Origin: Naasia lichenicola
GTDB lineage: Bacteria; Actinomycetota; Actinomycetes; Actinomycetales; Microbacteriaceae
Length of the DNA: 64,000 nucleotides
Reading direction: 5' to 3'
Assembly (NCBI RefSeq): GCF_004801885.1
Contig: NZ_SSSM01000005.1
Location: 496,001-560,000, forward strand
Shown here: positions 58,526 to 64,000 of the stretch, in pieces
How positions within the stretch are numbered: the stretch's first letter is position 1
How the letters are laid out: every line of letters begins with the position of its first letter
The notes under the pieces: model-generated
The model's input: only the letters and a program-made list of their open reading frames with translations
The model's database searches: none
What the model was told of the DNA's origin: nothing
Position numbers and translations under genes: made by a program

Positions 58526-59701
58526 ATGCTCCGCTCGCTCTACTCCGGAATCTCCGGTCTCCGTGCCCACCAGACCATGCTCGACGTGACCGGCAACAAC
58601 ATCGCCAACGTCAACACCACGGCGTTCAAGGCCTCGGCCGTGAACTTCCAGGACACGCTCTCGCAGCTGACCCAGGGCGCCGGCCTCTCGCAGGACGACG
58701 TCGGAGGCACGAACCCCGCCCAGATCGGCCTCGGCGTTCAGGTCGCCAGCATCACCGCCACGCAGACCCAGGGTGCGACCCAGACGACCGGCCGCAACAC
58801 TGACATGCTCATCTCGGGCGACGGCTACTTCGTCACCAAGAACGCGGGGGAGACCCTCTTCACCCGCGCCGGCTCGTTCAGCTGGGACTCGTCGGGCAAG
58901 CTGACCACGGCCGACGGCTCGATCCTCCAGGGCTGGACCGCCGTGAACGGCTCGATCACCACCGGCTCGGGAATGGGACCCATCGACATCCCCCTCGGCC
59001 TCGTCGACCCCGCCAAGGAGTCCACCAAGGCGGCGGTCTCCGGCAACCTGCCCTCCGACGCCGCCGACGGCACCGTCATCACGCGCGATGTCCAGGTCTT
59101 CGACGGCGTCGGCAACGCACGCACGCTCACCGTGGACTTCACCTTCGACAAGGCGAACGACTCGTGGGACTACGCCGCGACGGACGGCACCGACTCGGCC
59201 ACGGGAACCCTCGGCTTCACCGCCGGCAAGGCGTCGAGCGGCATGACCGCGGCCGTCGGCAGCGTCACCCTCGACATGACGGGTGTCTCCGGCTTCGCCC
59301 AGCTGAAGACGGTGGGCATCGTCCGCCAGGACGGCCAGCCGGCCGGATCGCTGCAGACGTTCAACCTGTCCGCCGACGGCACGCTCGTCGGGTCGTTCAG
59401 CAACGGCGCGACGGCCCCGATCGCCCGCATCGCGATGGCGACCTTCGTCAACGCGACCGGCCTCGAGAAGGCGGGATCCTCCTCCTACCGCGCATCGGTC
59501 AACTCGGGCGACGCCATCTTCGGCACGGCCGGGTCCGACGGCTTCGGCTCGATGGTCGGCGGCGCGCTCGAGATGTCCAACGTCGACCTGTCGCAGGAGT
59601 TCACCAACCTGATCGTCGCCCAGCGCGGCTTCCAGGCGAACGCCCGAATCATCACCACCTCCGACGAGGTCCTGCAGGAGCTCACGCAGCTCAAGCGCTA
59701 A
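58526..59701 (+). CDS. flgE: Flagellar hook protein FlgE
   Basis: 391-residue hook subunit. LRSLYSGISGLRAHQTMLDV and NNIANVNTTAFKAS at the N-terminus and DLSQEFTNLIVAQRGFQANA with the final helix at the C-terminus are the hook signatures. AAAGGCG precedes ATG 58526. Last gene of the long flagellar operon, closed by a terminator. Confidence 0.96.
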   Translation: MLRSLYSGISGLRAHQTMLDVTGNNIANVNTTAFKASAVNFQDTLSQLTQGAGLSQDDVGGTNPAQIGLGVQVASITATQTQGATQTTGRNTDMLISGDGYFVTKNAGETLFTRAGSFSWDSSGKLTTADGSILQGWTAVNGSITTGSGMGPIDIPLGLVDPAKESTKAAVSGNLPSDAADGTVITRDVQVFDGVGNARTLTVDFTFDKANDSWDYAATDGTDSATGTLGFTAGKASSGMTAAVGSVTLDMTGVSGFAQLKTVGIVRQDGQPAGSLQTFNLSADGTLVGSFSNGATAPIARIAMATFVNATGLEKAGSSSYRASVNSGDAIFGTAGSDGFGSMVGGALEMSNVDLSQEFTNLIVAQRGFQANARIITTSDEVLQELTQLKR

Positions 59702-59720
59702 TCGCTCCCCGCTCGACGCA

Positions 59721-59756
59721 GAAGGCGGCCACCTCTCCACGGAGGTGGCCGCCTTC
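59721..59756 (+). terminator. Terminator after flgE
   Basis: Perfect 15-bp stem (59721-59735 with 59742-59756) and a six-base loop, 20 bases after the flgE stop. A 7-bp hairpin at 59816-59832 may serve the convergent PPK2 gene. Confidence 0.85.
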
Positions 59757-59854
59757 TCGTCTGTCCGAGGCCGCACTGCCCCCGGGCGTGCGTGTCCTGC
59801 TCCCGGTGGCTGAGCCGGGCGCTCTGCGCCCGTGTCGAAGCCCGGCTGCTCCGA

Positions 59855-60676
59855 TCAGGTGCGGGCGAGCCGGGCCTTCTCCGCCTCGACGTCGTAGTCG
59901 GCGGCGGGCCACTGCGGGCCCAGCCGGCGCAGTGCGTCCAGCAGCAGCCCCTGCACCGCCCAGCGCGCGTACCACTTGTGATCGGCCGGCACGACGTACC
60001 ACGGAGCGCTCGGCGTCGACGTGCGGGTGAGGGCGATCTGGTACGCCGCTTGATATGCCGCCCAGTGCATACGTTCGTCCACGTCGCCCGGGTTGTACTT
60101 CCAGTTCTTCTCCGGCGTCTCGAGCCGGGCCAGCAGCCGCGACTTCTGCTCGTCGGAGCTGATGTGCAGCATCACCTTGATGACGGTCGTTCCCGCCTCG
60201 ACGAGCTCCCTCTCGAAGTCGGCGATGAGGCCGTAGCGCTCCTCGATCACCTCGAGCGTCGAGAAGCCGCGCACCCGGTGGATCAGCACGTCCTCGTAGT
60301 GCGACCGGTCGAACACGCCGATCTGGCCGGCGCGGGGAAGCTCCCTGCGCACCCGCCAGAGGAAGTCGTGCTCCTTCTCCTCGGCTGTCGGGGCCTTGAA
60401 CGAGTGGATGCGCACGCCCTGCGGATCCACCTCGCCGATGACGTGCTCGAGGATGCCGCCCTTTCCCGCGGTGTCCATCGCCTGCAGCACGAGCAGCACG
60501 CTGCGGGTGCCGTCCTGCGTGCTCTCTGCGAACAGGCGCTCCTGCAGGTCGGCGAGCTCCATGCCGCGCTTAGCCAGCTCCTTCTCGGCGCGCTTGCGAT
60601 CGGCGACCCCGGGCGACGACGAGGGGTCGACATCGGCGAGCACGAATCCGGACGCGACAGGGGAGAGCGGCTGCAT
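59855..60676 (-). CDS. Polyphosphate kinase 2 family protein
   Basis: 273-residue nucleotide phosphotransferase using polyphosphate. Walker A is AMDTAGKGG, Walker B is GVFDRSHYEDVL, and the lid region EKNWKYNPGDVDER is typical of the single-domain PPK2 group. It probably phosphorylates nucleoside mono- or diphosphates; the direction and base cannot be read from the sequence. Convergent with flgE; unrelated to motility as far as visible. Confidence 0.92.
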   Translation of the reverse strand: MQPLSPVASGFVLADVDPSSSPGVADRKRAEKELAKRGMELADLQERLFAESTQDGTRSVLLVLQAMDTAGKGGILEHVIGEVDPQGVRIHSFKAPTAEEKEHDFLWRVRRELPRAGQIGVFDRSHYEDVLIHRVRGFSTLEVIEERYGLIADFERELVEAGTTVIKVMLHISSDEQKSRLLARLETPEKNWKYNPGDVDERMHWAAYQAAYQIALTRTSTPSAPWYVVPADHKWYARWAVQGLLLDALRRLGPQWPAADYDVEAEKARLART

Positions 60677-60702
60677 GCCGCAACGCTAGTCCCGTGAGTT
60701 GC

Positions 60703-60782
60703 CCCGAATGGCGGGTATCTGGTCCGCGAGGTGACCCGGATGGCGGGTGCACGGCGGCAGCACCCTCCATTCGGGTCACCTC
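60703..60782. repeat. 80-bp palindromic element, left copy
   Basis: Begins CCCGAATGGC and ends CCATTCGGGTCACCTC. Inside, arms 60728-60750 and 60760-60782 pair over 23 bp with two differences. A second copy of the same length, aligned without gaps, is at 61787-61866. The two are in direct orientation on either side of the AbiEi/DUF559-like gene. Confidence 0.7.
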
Positions 60783-60899
60783 ACCGACGAGTGGCCGCAG
60801 TGGGTGGCGACGCCGGCTGGGACGAGGCTCTGTGGAGAGTCGTCCACAGGCGCCGATTCTCTTCTCACAGAAGAACCGGGGACGGCCATCATCTGGCGG

Positions 60900-61781
60900 A
60901 TGAACCAGCGCGCTCCCCTCCCCGATCCGATCGACGGCGGCCCGTTCACGGTCGCCCAGGCGATGGCGGCCGGGGTATCCCGCTCGCGACTTCGCGCGGG
61001 CGATCTCGCCAGCCCCTTCCATGGCGTGCGCTCACCTCAGCGTCCGGCCTCTCTCATCGGTCGCGCGTACGCCTACGCTCCGAAGCTGCTCCATGGTCGC
61101 TTCTTCAGCCACACAACCGCCGCTGTACTGCTGAAGATGAGGATGCCGACCGGCTTCGACGAGGACGTCCTGCACGTGTCCTCCGTGGCGCCGCGTAGAG
61201 CGCCTCGCGGAGCCGGGATCGTGGGCCATCAGGTCTCGATCGCCCCGGCGTTGGTGAGCAACTCCCGGCTCACCGTCGCCTCGCCTGTCGACACCTGGGT
61301 GGCGCTCGGAGCGTCGCTGCCACTCGTGGATCTCGTCGTCATGGGCGACGGCCTGGTTCGGCGGAGGGATCCTTCCGCATCGCTGCAGGAGCTCCGAGCG
61401 CGTATCGATGCACACGGCGGCGAACGGGGGAGCGCCGCGCTGCGGGAGGCGATCGAGCAGATGCGGGCAGGTACCGACTCCGCTCCCGAGACACGACTGA
61501 GGCTGATGCTGACGTCGGCCGGACTGAGTGAGCCCGAGGTGAACGGCGTGGTCGCCACCTCGCGCGGCCCGTTCCACGCCGATCTCCTCTTTCGCAGCGA
61601 AGGGGTGGTCGTCGAGTACGACGGTGAGCAGCACCGCACCGACGACCGTCAGTACGCCATCGACGTCGATCGCCTCGAGGCGATCGGGGCACGCTGGCGG
61701 ATAGTGCGCGTCGACAAGCGCCTCCTGCGTCGGCCGGATGAAGTGGTCAGCCGCGTGCGGAGTGCGCTGGCCGGAAGCTGA
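60900..61781 (+). CDS. AbiEi-like/DUF559 endonuclease-domain protein
   Basis: About 293-residue protein. The N-terminus (FTVAQAMAAGVSRSRLRAGD) resembles the winged-helix of AbiEi-type antitoxins, and the C-terminus has a Vsr/DUF559-like PD-(D/E)XK fold: FHADLLFRSEGVVVEYDGEQH carries the Asp and the E-x-D/H positions. Such proteins are common orphans in Microbacteriaceae with no known role. No toxin partner lies next to it. Two 80-bp repeats bracket it, hinting at acquisition as a cassette. ATG 60900 lacks a good ribosome binding site. Confidence 0.65.
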   Translation: MNQRAPLPDPIDGGPFTVAQAMAAGVSRSRLRAGDLASPFHGVRSPQRPASLIGRAYAYAPKLLHGRFFSHTTAAVLLKMRMPTGFDEDVLHVSSVAPRRAPRGAGIVGHQVSIAPALVSNSRLTVASPVDTWVALGASLPLVDLVVMGDGLVRRRDPSASLQELRARIDAHGGERGSAALREAIEQMRAGTDSAPETRLRLMLTSAGLSEPEVNGVVATSRGPFHADLLFRSEGVVVEYDGEQHRTDDRQYAIDVDRLEAIGARWRIVRVDKRLLRRPDEVVSRVRSALAGS

Positions 61782-61786
61782 GTGGG

Positions 61787-61866
61787 CCCGAATGGCAAGT
61801 GTTCCGCCGGTCACTTGACCTGAATGGTGGGTTGACGCCGCTCCAACCCACCATTCGGGTCACCTC
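61787..61866. repeat. 80-bp palindromic element, right copy
   Basis: Begins CCCGAATGGC six bases after the preceding stop and ends CCATTCGGGTCACCTC. Arms 61816-61834 and 61844-61862 pair over 19 bp with one T/C difference around a nine-base loop. Conserved ends and divergent centre relative to the left copy. Confidence 0.7.
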
Positions 61867-61899
61867 GCGAGAGAACGGCAGGTCGGCCGCTCCGCAATT

Positions 61900-61951
61900 C
61901 CCCGGAAGGGGGACATCCGCGGGCTAACAAGGCGGGCCGGCTGGCCGATGG
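61900..61951 (+). promoter_or_regulatory. flbD-motAB sigma-28 promoter and upstream palindrome
   Basis: TAAC (61925-61928), 15 bases, GCCGATGG (61944-61951) is a good sigma-28 promoter. CCCC-GGAAG-GGGG (61900-61912) lies just upstream, as before fliC. Expected transcription start near 61957. Confidence 0.78.
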
Positions 61952-61973
61952 TTCACTTTGTCAGCTTCAGAGG

Positions 61974-62014
61974 CCCCACGGATGGGGTCCAGGACACGAA
62001 CCCACGGATGGGGG
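61974..62014 (+). promoter_or_regulatory. Two CCACGGATGG hairpins in the flbD leader
   Basis: CCACGGATGG occurs at 61976-61985 (stem extended to CCCCA/TGGGG) and 62002-62011 (CCCA/TGGG). Each exposes CGGA in the loop. The second includes the GGGGG ribosome binding site of flbD. Together they fill most of the ~60-base leader. The same ten bases occur in the fliC leader. Confidence 0.6.
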
Positions 62015-62018
62015 AATC

Positions 62019-62309
62019 ATGATTGTGTTGACGCGGCTCAACGGGAGCACGTTCGCTGTGAACCCGGACTTGATCGAGCGGATCCAGGAGAACCCGGACA
62101 CCTCGATCGTCCTCGTAGACGGCACGACCTTCATCGTCCAGGAGAGCACTGGCGAGATCGTGGACGCCGTCGCGTCCTACCGTGCGCGGGTCATCGCGCT
62201 CGCCCACTCGTACAACTTCGATGGCCCTCAGGCTCCGCGCACTGCGCCGCGCCTCGGCATCGTGGACAGCTCCGGTCAGGTCGGAACAGGACGTAAGGGC
62301 ACGCGCTGA
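62019..62309 (+). CDS. flbD: Flagellar FlbD family protein
   Basis: 96-residue protein of the FlbD/SwrD group (VLTRLNGSTFAVNPDLIERI, then EENPDTSIVLVDGTTFIVQE-type segment). SwrD raises flagellar motor power in Bacillus. This copy has a longer, basic C-terminal tail (~35 residues). The preceding leader has two hairpins over the ribosome binding site. The stop overlaps motA by one base, the usual FlbD-MotA arrangement. Confidence 0.9.
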   Translation: MIVLTRLNGSTFAVNPDLIERIQENPDTSIVLVDGTTFIVQESTGEIVDAVASYRARVIALAHSYNFDGPQAPRTAPRLGIVDSSGQVGTGRKGTR

Positions 62310-63109
62310 TGGATCCCGCACTCATCATCGGCATCGTGCTGGCGTTCGCGTCGCTCATCACGATGATCACGCTGGAAGGCGCCAGCATCGCGGCGCTCAT
62401 CCTGCCCGCCCCGATGATCCTGGTACTCGGCGGCACCTTCGGCGTCGGCTTCGCGAGCACCACCATGAAGGACGCGCTGACCTCGCTGAAGAGCCTGCCC
62501 CGCTACATCCTGGGCAAGAACCAGGCGCCCCGCGCCGTCATCGACCAGGTCGTCGAGCTCGCCGAGATCGCTCGCAAGAACGGCCTTCTGGCGCTCGAGG
62601 CCGAGGCCGCCAAGATCGAGGACCCGTTCCTCAAGAAGGCGCTGCAGAACATCGCGGACGGCGTCGACGCCGACGACCTGCGCATCATGCTCGAGGACGA
62701 GGCGTCCACGCGCGAGCGCAGCGGTCAGAACGCATCGAAGTTCTTCAACTCGCTCGGCGGATTCGCGCCCACCATCGGCATCATCGGAACCGTCGTCTCG
62801 CTCACCCACGTGCTCGAGCACCTCGACGATCCGGCGAACCTCGGCCACTCCATCGCCGGCGCGTTCGTCGCCACGCTCTGGGGCGTCATGACGGCGAACT
62901 TCCTCTGGCTGCCCATCGGCGGTCGGATCACGAAGATCACCTCGCTCGAGTCCGAGCGCCTGACGATCCTCATCGAGGGGATCATGGCCCTGCAGGCCGG
63001 CAGCCAGCCGCGCCTGCTCAGCGAGCGCCTGCTCGCGATGATCCCCGCTGCAGAGCAGGGTGGCGGCAAGGCCGACAAGGGCGCCGACAAGGCGAAGAAG
63101 GCCGCGTAG
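62309..63109 (+). CDS. motA: Flagellar motor stator protein MotA
   Basis: 266-residue stator subunit with four membrane segments (two near 3-50, two near 145-205). PTIGIIGTVVSLTHVLEHL and GAFVATLWGVMTANFLWLPI carry the pore-lining residues, and the cytoplasmic loop between segments 2 and 3 holds the charges that contact FliG. It starts in the flbD stop; motB follows after four bases. Confidence 0.94.
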   Translation: MDPALIIGIVLAFASLITMITLEGASIAALILPAPMILVLGGTFGVGFASTTMKDALTSLKSLPRYILGKNQAPRAVIDQVVELAEIARKNGLLALEAEAAKIEDPFLKKALQNIADGVDADDLRIMLEDEASTRERSGQNASKFFNSLGGFAPTIGIIGTVVSLTHVLEHLDDPANLGHSIAGAFVATLWGVMTANFLWLPIGGRITKITSLESERLTILIEGIMALQAGSQPRLLSERLLAMIPAAEQGGGKADKGADKAKKAA

Positions 63110-63113
63110 TCCC

Positions 63114-64000
63114 ATGAGTCACCCGAAACGCCGTGGCAAGGGCCATGGCGCGGAGTTCCACGTCGACGAGCGCTGGCTGGTCTCGTACGCCGACATGGTC
63201 ACCGTGCTCATGTGCCTCTTCATCGTGCTCTACGCGATGTCGACGGTGGATCAGGACAAGTACACGAAGCTCAAGAACTCGCTCGCCACCGGCTTCGGCG
63301 TCACCAACAGCGACACGGTCGACACCGCCGCAGGCATCGTCGTGCCCGCCGAGCTCGTCGACAAGGACGGCGAGGGCTTCACCGCAGCCGCCCTGGCCTC
63401 ACAGGAGGTGCAGCACCTCGAGGAGCTGCAGAACAACATCACGACAGCCATGGAGGCAGCCGGCGTCGCCGCCGAGGCCACCTTCACCATCGACTCGCGG
63501 GGCCTCACCATCGGCCTCGTGGGCACCGCGACGTACTTCGACGGCAACAGCGACCGGCTCCGGGGGGAAGCCGAGTCCGTGTTGAACTCGATCGGTCCGG
63601 TGCTCGGCCCGCTGCCGAACCTGATCACGGTCGAGGGGCACGCCGATCCCAACGGATCGCCGGCGCCCTTCGCATCGGACTGGGATCTCGCATCGGCGCG
63701 GGCCATCTCCGTGCTGCAGTACCTCGTCGGCCACGGGGGAGTGGGTCAGAACCGGATCTCGTCCATCTCGTTCGGCTCCACCAACCCGTCGGGCACCACG
63801 GCAGACCAGAACCGCCGCGTCGACATCGTCGTGCACACCGGCGTCTCGCAGGACGTCGCGGCTCTGATCCCGCAGGTGCTCGCCGAGGGCGCGACCCCGA
63901 CGACCACACCCGCGACCGATCCGGCAGCGACGACGACGGATGCGGCCGCCGCGCCCACCACGGACAGCAGCGCCACTGACTCCAGCCACTCGTCGAGCAG
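63114..64000 (+). CDS. motB: Flagellar motor stator protein MotB (partial)
   Basis: Stator subunit cut by the right edge after 295 codons. The single membrane helix (WLVSYADMVTVLMCLFIVLY) carries Asp27, the ion-binding residue. The OmpA-like peptidoglycan-binding domain follows (ITVEGHADPNGSPAPFASDW, then LASARAISVLQYLV, then SFGSTNP...NRRVDIVV). The visible C-terminus is a Thr/Ala/Ser-rich tail. The proton or sodium preference cannot be told from what is seen. Confidence 0.93.
   Translation, partial: MSHPKRRGKGHGAEFHVDERWLVSYADMVTVLMCLFIVLYAMSTVDQDKYTKLKNSLATGFGVTNSDTVDTAAGIVVPAELVDKDGEGFTAAALASQEVQHLEELQNNITTAMEAAGVAAEATFTIDSRGLTIGLVGTATYFDGNSDRLRGEAESVLNSIGPVLGPLPNLITVEGHADPNGSPAPFASDWDLASARAISVLQYLVGHGGVGQNRISSISFGSTNPSGTTADQNRRVDIVVHTGVSQDVAALIPQVLAEGATPTTTPATDPAATTTDAAAAPTTDSSATDSSHSSS

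Noticed and set aside
60900-61781. Complete AbiE toxin-antitoxin pair
   Set aside because: Only an AbiEi-like N-terminus is seen, fused to a nuclease-like domain; no AbiEii nucleotidyltransferase is adjacent.

Overview
The window is a piece of a high-GC (roughly 70%) chromosome from a motile actinobacterium. Full-length Lhr helicase followed by a Nei2-type glycosylase, actinobacterial-style RpoB/RpoC, GTG/TTG starts, many 1-4 base gene overlaps, a Gram-positive flagellar set without P/L-ring genes and a type IV pilus set without secretin together point to Microbacteriaceae. Genus is not assigned. No rRNA, tRNA, CRISPR array or insertion sequence was seen.

Layout. 1-13.8 kb is a housekeeping and miscellaneous stretch: nei2 (cut by the left edge), lhr, a flavin monooxygenase, an esterase, a Nudix-like protein, a DEAD-box helicase, several small DUF proteins, SprT, a lipoprotein sugar dehydrogenase and a spermidine-synthase-like protein. 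13.8-21.8 kb is the rpoB-rpoC operon with its promoter, a leader of about 260 bases and a strong terminator. 21.9-39.2 kb is a type IV pilus locus: pilT, pilB, a second pilT, pilC, two tandem pilA genes separated by terminators, three minor pilins, pilD, pilM, pilN and pilO. Interleaved are three paralogues of a protein family I do not recognise, and a 6C-type small RNA on the minus strand in the pilT upstream region. 39.3-40.8 kb holds two unrecognised proteins, one built of DEATPG-type repeats.

40.9-59.7 kb is the flagellar locus. flgN-flgK-flgL-fliW runs leftwards. fliA, fliC, fliD-fliS-orf and a long operon (flgB, flgC, fliE, fliF, fliG, fliH, fliI, fliJ, an NlpC/P60 peptidase, fliK, flgD, flgE) run rightwards. 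59.8-61.8 kb holds a PPK2 kinase and an AbiEi/DUF559-type protein between two 80-bp repeat copies. 61.9-64.0 kb is flbD-motA-motB, with motB cut by the right edge.

How the parts may work together. Sigma-28-type promoters (TAAC, 15-16 bases, GCCGAT) precede fliC and flbD-motAB, and weaker matches precede fliA and flgN, so FliA probably drives late flagellar genes. A CCCC-N5-GGGG palindrome sits upstream of fliA, fliC, flgB (twice), flbD and pilB, and is a candidate shared operator for flagella and pilus. The fliC and flbD leaders carry exact CCACGGATGG hairpins with a GGA in the loop next to or over the ribosome binding site. With fliW in the same locus this suggests CsrA-FliW translational control, but csrA itself is not in the window. 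Long intergenic palindromes recur at gene ends and fall into a few related families.
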